Below are positions 57,101-64,000 of a stretch of DNA of 64,000 nt, piece by piece (within the stretch, counting starts at the first letter, position 1; the number at the start of each line of letters is the position of its first letter). Source of the DNA: Bacteroidales bacterium (GTDB taxonomy: Bacteria > Bacteroidota > Bacteroidia > Bacteroidales > UBA10428); contig JAFGEO010000144.1 of NCBI GenBank assembly GCA_016931575.1, positions 1 through 64,000 of the forward strand, in the 5' to 3' direction. The notes under the pieces are model-generated. The model had not been told where the DNA came from, did not search any database, and worked only from the letters and a program-made list of their open reading frames with translations. A program made the translations under genes and the position numbers.

Positions 57101-60100
57101 GAGTACGTAAATTCAAAGCGGTATACCAAAGCAAGGTACCTTTACCCGACAAAAACATCTCCGGGGGCTGGACGGCTTGAATTCCACTTTACGAATGAAG
57201 AAGTAAACACAGACAGAGTTCCACTGAATATGCTTGTCTTTCGGTACGATAACCATGAGTTTCTTAGGATTTATCCTGGAAATGCCAGGATGGTCCATGA
57301 GCTTGGGGAGGGTTCATACAGACTGATTTTCTTCTACCCCGGTTCGAAATATCACATAGAGGATTCTGTTTTCGTTAAGGCAAATGGCCTGAATTATTAC
57401 CAGTTTAAACAACCGGACGAATTCTCAAAGGATACTTTTAGTATCTATGTGAATGATCTGATCGGGAAAACTGTTTTCAAATCCACTCCCCTTCCGGGAG
57501 TGGAGGCCCGTGAGCTTCAGAAGGTTTACCGGCAGTATCAGCAACAGTATCAGTTCAACGGAGAGGGTACGACGATCCAGGGTTATGTAGTTGAAGCTGA
57601 AACAGGGGAGTCACTTCCCGGGGTCACGGTTGTGGTGAAGGGCACAACATTCGGGACGATCACCAATATTGACGGATACTATTCCATAAAAGTTCCCTGG
57701 GGAAATCCGGTCCTGGAATTTTCATATGTGGGCTATGTCACCCAGGAAAAAGCTGTGGGAGAAAATGATATCGTAAATATGGAACTCCCCTCCGACTTGT
57801 TATCACTCGAGGAGGTGGTCGTGGTAGGGTATGGGGTAACAAAAAAATCTTCTGTTACCGGAGCCGTAATGTCAGTAAAAACAGGGGACCTGTTACAGGG
57901 AATACCAGGTGTCAGCGGGAACCTGGTAGAATCCCTGCAGGGTAGGGCGGCTGGTGTATCAATTATTGAAAACAGCGGCGTTCCGGGGGAAGCGGTCTCC
58001 ATACAGATACGCGGAATCTCAAGCTATCAGTTTGCTTCACGACCTCTCTATATCATTAATGGAAATGTATATTCCGGAGATATTTCAATCCTTAACCCAG
58101 ACCTGATCACTGCTATAAATATCCTGCAGGATTCGACGGCTACAGCAATGTATGGAACCAGGGGGGCTGCCGGGGTAGTGGTTATTGAAACAGAGGATGA
58201 GGCATTTAAGCCTGCCCTGAAGGGTGCCAACTACGATGCGGCTTTCTTTGAGGCTGTATCGAAAGCCAGCTCGATACGTGAGGACTTCTCCGATTATGCT
58301 TTCTGGGAACCCCGTTTGCTCACGGATGGTGAGGGCCGGGTCCGGTTTGATGTCAGTTTTCCGGATGATGTCACCAGCTGGGAGACCTACTACCTGGCAA
58401 TGAATGGAAAAAAACAAACCGGTCAGGCTGAAGGACTCGTAAAATCCTATAAACCCATCATGGCACAGCTGGCAGTTCCCAGGTTCCTGATCCCTGATGA
58501 TACAACTTATGTGATCGGGAAAGTACTGAACTATACTTCTGACTCGCTTCAGACCAGGATGAAATTTGAAGTGGATGGTCAGCATACTGACAGCCGCCGC
58601 CGCTATTGTGCAAACGCACTGGTGGATAGCCTGCAGGTCGTTGCTCCTCAAGATTCTGTGGTCCTGACGTATTCTGTTGAACTGAATGATGGCTATTTTG
58701 ACGGGGAACGAAGGGAAATTCCTGTATTTAGGGCCGGACTTGAAGAGAGCAGGGGTAATTTCTATGTACTCGATGAGGATACTTCGGTGCAGCTGTCATT
58801 TGATGCAGGTCTTGGGGAAGTTAGTTTATATGCCAGGGCCGATGTTTTTGATGTGCTCCAGGATGAAATGAGCCGGCTGATCAACTATCGGTATGGCTGC
58901 AATGAACAAATCGCGTCCAAACTGAAGGCCCTGTTGAGCGAACAAACCCTGGCGAAATACAGGGGCAGAGATTTCACAAGAGAAGAGCAGATCCGAAAGA
59001 TGATCCGGTTGCTGCAACGGAATCAGAAAGAAAGCGGGCTCTGGGGCTGGTGGAAAAATTCTACGGAAAATGAATGGATCAGTCTGCATGTCCTGGAAGC
59101 CTTACTCCAGGCTGGTCAACAGGGATTTTCAGTGAAGCTGGATAAGGATGAACTTGCCGGGAAACTCATTTGGGACCTTGAAAATAGCTCCGATTTCTAT
59201 GTACGGCTCAGGATTCTCCGAATGCTGAAGCTGATGCAAATGCCCTATGATTATGAACTATATATCAGGGACCTGGAGCGGATGCCGGACCGGTCACCTG
59301 ATAAGTCCCTGCAGCTAATCCGTCTGAAGCAACTCTGCGGACTGGAATATTCGCTTGATGTTCTTCCTTCATTCCAGGATACCACACATTTTGGAAATCT
59401 GTATTTTTCAGCAAAAGAGGGCAGGGACCTGCTGATAAATGATGTTCAGAATACCGTTTTGGCATACCGTATCCTGGAGGCCGATACCCTTGATCATCAG
59501 GAGGAATTAAAAAAAATCCGGAATTACTTCTTTGAGATTCGTAGCGAGGGATACTGGAGCAATACCTATGAATCTATCCGCATCATCGAGACCATACTTC
59601 CCGGGATGCTGGAAAATTCAGGAACAGTCGCAGAGCCTGTATTGTACCTGACTGGCGACCTGGATACTACGATCACCGGGTTTCCCTTCGAAATGAAGGT
59701 CGATCCACACTTGCAGGTGAAAGTTTCCAGGACTGGGTCCTTCCCGGTGTATTTCACCAACTATCAGCACTTCTGGAATCCGGCCCCGATCGCCACCAGG
59801 GATGGGTTTGCAGTGAGCACTGAATTTGTAGGGATAGAAAGGAACGAACTTAAAGCAGGGCAGGAGGCTACCTTGAGGGCTACGGTGAAAGTCATGGATG
59901 ATGCACGTTATGTGATGGTCAACATTCCGATTCCGGCCGGATGTAGCTATGCTGAAAAGAAAAACGGGAGCCGATACGAGGCCCACCGGGAATACTTCAG
60001 ACATGAAACGGCAATTTTTTGTGAATACCTCCCTAAAGGTGAATATTCCTTTGAGCTAAAGCTTATGCCCCGGTACTCGGGGAGTTATACCCTGAACCCG

Positions 60101-60172
60101 GCAAAGGCGGAACTCATGTATTTCCCTCTGATAAAGGGAAATAATGAGATTAGGAGGGTGAAGGTCAGATAG
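54194..60172 (+). CDS. Giant alpha-2-macroglobulin-like protein with inserted SusC-type CarboxypepD-reg/TonB-plug segment
   Basis: The 1992-residue exported protein has a signal peptide (~1-25), an MG2-type macroglobulin domain near 258-355 ('FNQPKYRPGDTVRFKAYIID') and further MG-like domains. An inserted module at ~1127-1335 joins a carboxypeptidase-regulatory-like domain ('IQGYVVEAETGESLPGVTVV') to a TonB plug ('VVVGYGVTKKSSVTGAV', 'LQDSTATAMYGTRGAAGVVV') but lacks the beta-barrel. The A2M core follows (~1355-1450), then a thioester-like 'YGCNEQ' (Cys1569, Gln1572) with helical repeats, and a C-terminal receptor-binding-like domain. A2M proteins trap proteases. The SusC-like insert suggests a transport-coupled or surface-docking variant. 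The gene is monocistronic. Confidence 0.88.
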   Translation: MKSILTSPKVLTLLVFSFYFLPAKSQKILESRHSSYYTYIFSITDMEALKVYRRSVWEVDESFFHSLVDSFPTDEKYSGKLAPGHYLKVHAEENRQKVAITSISDFEVFILDNGVDLIVQVYDLQGNIIPDAAVSVRGKNLHYRKSTRSYTDSKSNQKGILKVSYNGQRAYFDLNRHYNNSCFKRGLRKLVYGTPVKYVWIPVNFIVRIPVDGVRSVIRLWPVGTISRITTFFRQSFERIACRFNEYYCENYILNKFTNRYSGYMVFNQPKYRPGDTVRFKAYIIDKKGKPLNKPVDVMLEGYRTEIKLNHLSPYCKGGYSYEFLLHDSLDLKLDSRYSVELRKNNRKIYFSKDFSYEDYELGKNKLELRLGQADHYRDQEMMLYVKGTDENDLNLPDARLEVLLTPGSINNIIGANVFIPDTIFYTEIPLDPGDETRIPISDSLFPEVNIDYSIDVRLLTSDNEVIAGSEKLTYYYERENFTMDLKMDSIKFEYEKNGVSENREVSIHALDNYGNETLMFEGKVPCMLELDPFYASYRIKTDSMVQTFLIAQQPSLLKCFSDRTADSINIVVDNPRKLPFNYTLYRRNTKIRSDYTDSLDLTDKTAGKQHYFISIQYLWGGKMQRDEYRIPLVENHLNVSVKQPKLVYPGQTSTIEVQVTDAEGKPVEGVDLTAYSLTSKFKYSPPELPALEKSRSNRTVINSFTLGEFPAGGQYGRRLNYDTWKVMAGLDSIEYYRFLYPGDSIYQTSYKTKRGITQFAPFAVFKGEIEPVYVVYFDNHPVYLGWATNNSPYSFMAFSGYHRVKIRTLNKIITVDSVWVERGMKTIMSVDLESKHPLVRMEKAENKLSDAEKRALYPYFFPYRNNFGENLAYIEQFGKIQLLNPSLKSYPRDMIGGPVSGQWTFHLLDSFSTTFNHDPNYEYEFSKGLLKMTSYDDWKYPKYIYSHPRIPLLNEEVLTKSSVDLLWEEYVNSKRYTKARYLYPTKTSPGAGRLEFHFTNEEVNTDRVPLNMLVFRYDNHEFLRIYPGNARMVHELGEGSYRLIFFYPGSKYHIEDSVFVKANGLNYYQFKQPDEFSKDTFSIYVNDLIGKTVFKSTPLPGVEARELQKVYRQYQQQYQFNGEGTTIQGYVVEAETGESLPGVTVVVKGTTFGTITNIDGYYSIKVPWGNPVLEFSYVGYVTQEKAVGENDIVNMELPSDLLSLEEVVVVGYGVTKKSSVTGAVMSVKTGDLLQGIPGVSGNLVESLQGRAAGVSIIENSGVPGEAVSIQIRGISSYQFASRPLYIINGNVYSGDISILNPDLITAINILQDSTATAMYGTRGAAGVVVIETEDEAFKPALKGANYDAAFFEAVSKASSIREDFSDYAFWEPRLLTDGEGRVRFDVSFPDDVTSWETYYLAMNGKKQTGQAEGLVKSYKPIMAQLAVPRFLIPDDTTYVIGKVLNYTSDSLQTRMKFEVDGQHTDSRRRYCANALVDSLQVVAPQDSVVLTYSVELNDGYFDGERREIPVFRAGLEESRGNFYVLDEDTSVQLSFDAGLGEVSLYARADVFDVLQDEMSRLINYRYGCNEQIASKLKALLSEQTLAKYRGRDFTREEQIRKMIRLLQRNQKESGLWGWWKNSTENEWISLHVLEALLQAGQQGFSVKLDKDELAGKLIWDLENSSDFYVRLRILRMLKLMQMPYDYELYIRDLERMPDRSPDKSLQLIRLKQLCGLEYSLDVLPSFQDTTHFGNLYFSAKEGRDLLINDVQNTVLAYRILEADTLDHQEELKKIRNYFFEIRSEGYWSNTYESIRIIETILPGMLENSGTVAEPVLYLTGDLDTTITGFPFEMKVDPHLQVKVSRTGSFPVYFTNYQHFWNPAPIATRDGFAVSTEFVGIERNELKAGQEATLRATVKVMDDARYVMVNIPIPAGCSYAEKKNGSRYEAHREYFRHETAIFCEYLPKGEYSFELKLMPRYSGSYTLNPAKAELMYFPLIKGNNEIRRVKVR

Positions 60173-60369
60173 GGCGCCAGGAAAATATTTGCCGGGTTGG
60201 AGAACCTTTTTTATGGGCTGTCCCGTTGTCTGCAGTATCAGTCTTGTTCGGGTGCAGAGGGGAATAGCTGTTAAAAAATAAATGTAAGTGATATGCTGAC
60301 AGTATTGAATAAAATAACTAACTTTCTGCTACTGCGATTAAAAAAGGATGAAAACCGAATTCAGCGTTG

Positions 60370-60927
60370 ATGGATAAAGACCTCTTATTTATTCAGACGA
60401 TCTTGTCGGATGGGATGATCTCCCAGGGATTTCCACTGGTATATAAAGGTGCATTAACGCATGAGACCATGAAGTTTTTTACTAAAATGGCCGAAGATAA
60501 AATCTCGGTGAGGTGTAAAGATGCTTCTGTCAGGAGAAAAGTTTTCCATGTGATGGTGGAAATGCTTCAGAATATTACCCGGCATTCTGCCGATGCAGAC
60601 GAAGGTGGTAGCGGTAACGGCCTTTTTGTGGTGGGGGAACGGGCCGAATATTATTACATCATTACAGGCAATGTCGTGCGATCGTCCGTTGTCCGTGACC
60701 TGGAGGATAATATTGAAATGCTTAACGAGATGAACAGAGATGCACTCGACAAGTTGCACAAAAAGCAAATCCAGGCTGGAGAGCTGAGCATGAAAGGCGG
60801 GGCAGGGCTTGGACTCATCGATATTATCCGGAAAACCGGTGAAAAATATGCCTACCAGTTCCTTCGTCTTGACGAAAATTACCATTTTTTTGTCCTGAAA
60901 GCTACCGTTAGTGTTACGCCTGACTAA
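60370..60927 (+). CDS. SiaB family protein kinase-like
   Basis: The 185-residue protein belongs to the SiaB family (DUF6272), GHKL-type serine kinases/phosphoprotein regulators: 'VFHVMVEMLQNITRHSADAD' forms the N box, and 'MKGGAGLGLIDIIRKTGEKY' the G2 region. In Pseudomonas SiaB acts with SiaA and SiaC in c-di-GMP control; no partners are recognised here. I prefer ATG 60370 to the TTG directly before it. It lies upstream of the hydG-hydE unit but has its own strand-parallel gap of 154 bases. Confidence 0.85.
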   Translation: MDKDLLFIQTILSDGMISQGFPLVYKGALTHETMKFFTKMAEDKISVRCKDASVRRKVFHVMVEMLQNITRHSADADEGGSGNGLFVVGERAEYYYIITGNVVRSSVVRDLEDNIEMLNEMNRDALDKLHKKQIQAGELSMKGGAGLGLIDIIRKTGEKYAYQFLRLDENYHFFVLKATVSVTPD

Positions 60928-60996
60928 TTATAATCATTCTAAATAACGAAACATTAATCGATATTACCGACAAAAGGGTGATAGCTAATTTCTTAT

Positions 60997-61012
60997 TGTT
61001 ATTTTTGTAACA
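60997..61012 (+). promoter_or_regulatory. Operator overlapping the hydG-hydE promoter
   Basis: TGTTATTTTTGTAACA (TGTTA-N6-TAACA) shares its left half TGTTATT and right half TAACA with the two operators at the HydS-HydABC promoter. It overlaps TATTTTTG (61000-61007), an exact TAnnTTTG match, so a bound protein should block transcription. No -33 TTTG was seen. Confidence 0.65.
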
Positions 61013-61081
61013 GTATTTCTGAGAGCTTGATTTATCGGTCTCAAAGAATTCCTTGTAAAGTCTGACCCAAAAGAAAATCTG

Positions 61082-61330
61082 ATGGAGAAGAGAATCGGCG
61101 CAGCCATTATTCTAATTGAAAAAAAAGAATCGGTAGAGGATATCAATCATATCCTTAGTCATCATTCAGCTATTATTCTTGGGCGGCAGGGTATGCCACT
61201 CCGGGATAAAGGGATAAGCATCATTAATCTTATCCTGGAAGGCGCTCCGGAGCAGATCAGTTCATTAACAGGAAAGATAGGCAGGCTTGAGGGTGTACAG
61301 GTCAAATCGGTTTTGACCCGATACGAATAG
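61082..61330 (+). CDS. TM1266-type putative iron-only hydrogenase system regulator
   Basis: The 82-residue protein belongs to the TM1266 family: 'RIGAAIILIEKKESVEDINH' at the N-terminus and 'GISIINLILEGAPEQISSLT' and 'GVQVKSVLTRYE' towards the end. It has an ACT-like ferredoxin fold and is almost always encoded with the HydE/HydG maturases, hence the name 'iron-only hydrogenase system regulator', although its action is not proven. It is the first gene of the maturation unit, 26 bases before hydG. Confidence 0.9.
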   Translation: MEKRIGAAIILIEKKESVEDINHILSHHSAIILGRQGMPLRDKGISIINLILEGAPEQISSLTGKIGRLEGVQVKSVLTRYE

Positions 61331-61356
61331 ATGTTGAATGAACAAACTTACTGCAC

Positions 61357-62784
61357 ATGAAATTTAAACCGGAACAATACCGGATTGAAGACAAACCCGG
61401 CGTACCATTTATTGACACTGAGGAAATTCAGCAAATGCTGAGCGAGGCGAACTCTGATACGGAAACGGTACGCAAAATAATTGCGAAGTCGCTCGAAAAG
61501 AACCGCCTCTCCCTTCCTGAAGTTGCCAGTCTGATAAATGCTGAAGATCAGGAATCAATAGACCTGATCAAACAGGGTGCACGCCAGCTTAAAGAGAAAG
61601 TCTACGGCAACAGGATTGTCCTTTTTGCCCCACTCTACGTGGGGAATGAATGCACAAATGATTGTCAATATTGCGGATTCAGGACGTCCAATGCCTCAGC
61701 TGATCGCAATACACTTTCCAATCCCCAATTGGTAAAGGAAGTCGAAGCGCTTGAGGATAGCGGTCAGAAAAGGCTGATCCTGGTTTTTGGTGAGCATCCC
61801 CGGTACAATGCTAAATTTATTGCGGATGCTGCCCGGACGGTCTATAGTGTAAAAAAGGGGAACGGAGCGATTCGGCGTGTGAATATCAATGCAGCTCCCT
61901 TAAGTGTGGAAGGATTCAGGGAAGTGACTGAGGCAGGTATCGGCACCTATCAGATTTTTCAGGAAACATACCATCCTGAGATGTATAAGCGGTATCATCC
62001 GAGCGGCAAAAAATCTGATTACGCAAACCGACTGGTTTCACTTGACCGTGCTCAGGATGCCGGTCTGGATGATGTGGGCATTGGCGCTCTGTTTGGTTTG
62101 TACGACTGGCGCTTTGAAGTGATGGCACTGGTACGGCACACCAACCACCTGGAGGCCTGCTATAATGTTGGGCCACATACCATCTCTTTCCCCAGGCTGC
62201 AGGATGCCTCAGAGGTGAACTTTGATACCCGGTATTTTGTCAATGACCAGGAATTCGCCCGTATTATAGCCATTCTCAGGCTCGCGGTTCCCTATACCGG
62301 GCTTATTCTTACGGCAAGGGAAAATGCAAGCCTGCGTAAAGAGGTCATGTCCTTCGGTGTTTCCCAGATCGATGGGGGTACCAAAATCGAAATAGCAGCA
62401 TATTCCGATACTTCGCGCAAGGAACAGAACCTGGATAAGGAGCAGTTCAGGATCAATGACGACCGTTCTCTGGGCGAAATTATTGAAGAGCTTCTCGAGG
62501 AGGATTATCTGCCTTCGTTCTGTACTGCCTGCTACAGGCTGGGCCGCACCGGGGAGCACTTTATGGAATTTTCGGTTCCGGGTTTTATCAAGCGGTTTTG
62601 CTCCCCCAATGCCATACTCACCCTGGCGGAATACCTGGAGGACTATGCCAAACCTCACCTGGTGGACAAGGGATGGAAGATGATCGAAAAAAACCTGGAC
62701 AGCCTGAACGGCAGCACCAATGTTCCCGAAATCAGGGCCAGGCTTGAACGGATCAGACAGGGTGAACGTGATCTTTATTTTTAA
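61357..62784 (+). CDS. hydG: HydG: radical-SAM tyrosine lyase
   Basis: The 475-residue enzyme cleaves tyrosine to make the CO and CN ligands of the H-cluster. It has the radical-SAM CxxxCxxC (Cys99, 103, 106 in 'CTNDCQYCGF') and the C-terminal auxiliary cluster CxxC-x22-C (Cys389, 392, 415). The length is typical. It lies 3 bases before hydE. Confidence 0.97.
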   Translation: MKFKPEQYRIEDKPGVPFIDTEEIQQMLSEANSDTETVRKIIAKSLEKNRLSLPEVASLINAEDQESIDLIKQGARQLKEKVYGNRIVLFAPLYVGNECTNDCQYCGFRTSNASADRNTLSNPQLVKEVEALEDSGQKRLILVFGEHPRYNAKFIADAARTVYSVKKGNGAIRRVNINAAPLSVEGFREVTEAGIGTYQIFQETYHPEMYKRYHPSGKKSDYANRLVSLDRAQDAGLDDVGIGALFGLYDWRFEVMALVRHTNHLEACYNVGPHTISFPRLQDASEVNFDTRYFVNDQEFARIIAILRLAVPYTGLILTARENASLRKEVMSFGVSQIDGGTKIEIAAYSDTSRKEQNLDKEQFRINDDRSLGEIIEELLEEDYLPSFCTACYRLGRTGEHFMEFSVPGFIKRFCSPNAILTLAEYLEDYAKPHLVDKGWKMIEKNLDSLNGSTNVPEIRARLERIRQGERDLYF

Positions 62785-62787
62785 ACC

Positions 62788-63873
62788 ATGAGGAAGCAGG
62801 AGGAATTATTTACCAAAGATACGCTTGGTAAGGAGGACCTGATATCCCTGTTGGGATTGGATGCTGCCGGTCAGAAAGAACTTTTTTACCATTCCGGGAA
62901 TATTAAGGAGGCACATGTTGGTAAAAAAGTCTATTTCCGCGGACTAATTGAATTTTCAAATATTTGCTCCAAGAATTGCTTTTATTGTGGCATCCGGAAG
63001 GGAAATAGCCACACAAAACGCTATAACCTGAGCGATGAAGAGATCCTGGCAGCTTCCCGTTTTGCACATCAGGAGAAGTATGCATCGCTGGTGTTACAAT
63101 CCGGCGAACTGGCATCCCCGGTTTTTACCCAAAGAGTTACCAGGCTGCTCCAAAAAATTCATCAGGAAACCAATAACGAACTGAGAGTTACACTTTCCCT
63201 TGGAGAACAGAGCAGAGAAACTTACCGGGAGTGGTTCGATGCCGGTGCTCACCGCTACCTTCTTCGCATTGAGACTTCCGATCCGGAATTTTACAGGAAA
63301 TTACATCCCTCAGATGACCTGCATTGTTTTGATAAACGCCTTGAGGCCCTGCACAATTTGAGGGATACCGGCTATCAGACTGGGACAGGTGTTATGATCG
63401 GCTTGCCTTTCCAAACCATTGAACAGCTTGCGGATGATCTGCTTTTCATGCGCGATTTTGGGATCGATATGGTGGGGATGGGGCCTTATATTGAACATGA
63501 AGAAACGCCTCTCTACGAAGTTCGCCATCATCTTTGGCCAATTATGGACCGCTTCAATATGGCCCTAAAAATGATTGCCTGTCTCCGTATGCTTATGCCA
63601 AAAATTAATATCGCTGCAGCTACCGCCCTCCAGGCAATCGATCCCATGGGTAGGGAGAAAGCCCTGAAGATCGGGGCCAACGTGATCATGCCCAACATCA
63701 CACCAGGCATTTATCGTGATAATTACGATCTGTATAACAATAAGCCCTGCACGGATGAAAATTCAGATGATTGTACACACTGCCTCAAAGCCAGAGTTGG
63801 AATGACAGGGAATGAGATTGGTTTTGGGGAATGGGGAGATTCTTCCTTCTTCCGCGAACGAACCAGGAAATAG
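62788..63873 (+). CDS. hydE: HydE: radical-SAM maturase
   Basis: The 361-residue enzyme takes part in forming the dithiomethylamine-bridged diiron site. It has the radical-SAM motif 'CSKNCFYCGI' (Cys60, 64, 67). A pair of C-terminal cysteines in 'DDCTHCLKARVG' could be an auxiliary site. It starts 3 bases after hydG. The third maturase, HydF, is not encoded in the remaining 127 bases on this strand. Confidence 0.96.
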   Translation: MRKQEELFTKDTLGKEDLISLLGLDAAGQKELFYHSGNIKEAHVGKKVYFRGLIEFSNICSKNCFYCGIRKGNSHTKRYNLSDEEILAASRFAHQEKYASLVLQSGELASPVFTQRVTRLLQKIHQETNNELRVTLSLGEQSRETYREWFDAGAHRYLLRIETSDPEFYRKLHPSDDLHCFDKRLEALHNLRDTGYQTGTGVMIGLPFQTIEQLADDLLFMRDFGIDMVGMGPYIEHEETPLYEVRHHLWPIMDRFNMALKMIACLRMLMPKINIAAATALQAIDPMGREKALKIGANVIMPNITPGIYRDNYDLYNNKPCTDENSDDCTHCLKARVGMTGNEIGFGEWGDSSFFRERTRK

Positions 63874-63930
63874 GTATTCCCGGTTTCCCTGCTGTCCGGT
63901 TTCAGAAAGCTCCACTAAGTCCTGGCCGGA

Positions 63931-63999
63931 TCAGATGATCTCATCATGTTTGTTTAGTATGCCCAGAAAGGGCTCTACTGCCCGGTTGAAAATTCCGTG
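63931..63999 (-). CDS. Partial C-terminal end of a minus-strand gene
   Basis: On the minus strand an open frame enters from the right edge and ends at the TGA at 63931; its last residues read 'VEPFLGILNKHDEII'. The texture looks coding and the gap to the hydE stop is normal for converging genes, but only 22 codons are visible, so no family can be named. Confidence 0.35.
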   Translation of the reverse strand, partial: HGIFNRAVEPFLGILNKHDEII

Positions 64000-64000
64000 A

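Noticed and set aside
63812-64000. Plus-strand frame overlapping the end of hydE as the start of hydF
   Set aside because: It is out of frame with hydE and its product has no HydF GTPase features.

Overview
The window looks like a chromosomal segment of an anaerobic, hydrogen-metabolising member of the Bacteroidota. The support is a type IX secretion C-terminal tail, SprB-type repeats, a FISUMP domain, SusC/TonB-type carboxypeptidase-regulatory domains, weak or absent Shine-Dalgarno sequences at most genes, and several promoters of the TTTG-N~20-TAnnTTTG kind. No rRNA, tRNA, IS element or CRISPR array was recognised.

Left part (1-30 kb): two GNAT acetyltransferases, small membrane and lipoproteins and a beta-helix protein surround several units. 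At 3.0-7.2 kb is a DUF134 / NifX-like / DUF5320 / NifX-like / DUF89 / twin ferredoxin-MinD ATPase operon that resembles the 'orange protein' Mo-Cu or Fe-S assembly loci. At 7.2-12.4 kb is a surface-protein locus: SprB-FISUMP lipoprotein, small lipoprotein, outer-membrane protein, TonB-dependent receptor and a 61-aa Cys protein. At 12.5-15.5 kb is a sulfur/peroxide unit: CoA-disulfide-reductase-like flavoprotein with rhodanese, Fur/PerR regulator, peroxiredoxin. At 19-23.6 kb a GH26 mannanase with an extra beta-rich domain is divergent from a T9SS-exported acetylesterase. At 23.8-29 kb are a multi-PAS histidine kinase, a DUF3781 protein and a chemoreceptor.

Right part (30-64 kb) is largely a hydrogen-metabolism island with four transcription units. 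(1) Minus strand, 38.55 to 30.19 kb: a sensory/regulatory module (DRTGG protein, RsbW-like ATPase, sensory-type [FeFe] hydrogenase, second DRTGG protein, PHP protein, HATPase), then a 2Fe-2S protein and the electron-bifurcating type [FeFe] hydrogenase HydB-HydA-HydC. (2) Minus strand, 45.2 to 38.8 kb: the [NiFe] maturation genes hypF-C-D-E-A-B, with a Cys-rich lipoprotein gene inserted. (3) Plus strand, 47.4-52.4 kb: an NAD-coupled group 3d-like [NiFe] hydrogenase hoxF-U-Y-H with its endopeptidase. It sits behind a textbook Rex operator, and rex itself is nearby. (4) Plus strand, 61.1-63.9 kb: a TM1266-type regulator and the H-cluster radical-SAM maturases hydG and hydE. hydF is not in the window.

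The most interesting signal is a 16-bp palindromic motif (TGTTATT-N2-AATAACA and a close variant). It occurs twice before the HydS/HydABC operon and once before the hydG-hydE operon, each time overlapping or adjoining a promoter-like box, so the [FeFe] enzyme and its maturation system probably share a regulator. Together with the sensory-hydrogenase/DRTGG/HATPase/PHP cassette this suggests a poorly described H2- or redox-sensing circuit controlling H2 metabolism. A second oddity is a 1992-residue alpha-2-macroglobulin-like protein with an inserted SusC-type carboxypeptidase-regulatory plus TonB-plug segment at 54.2-60.2 kb.
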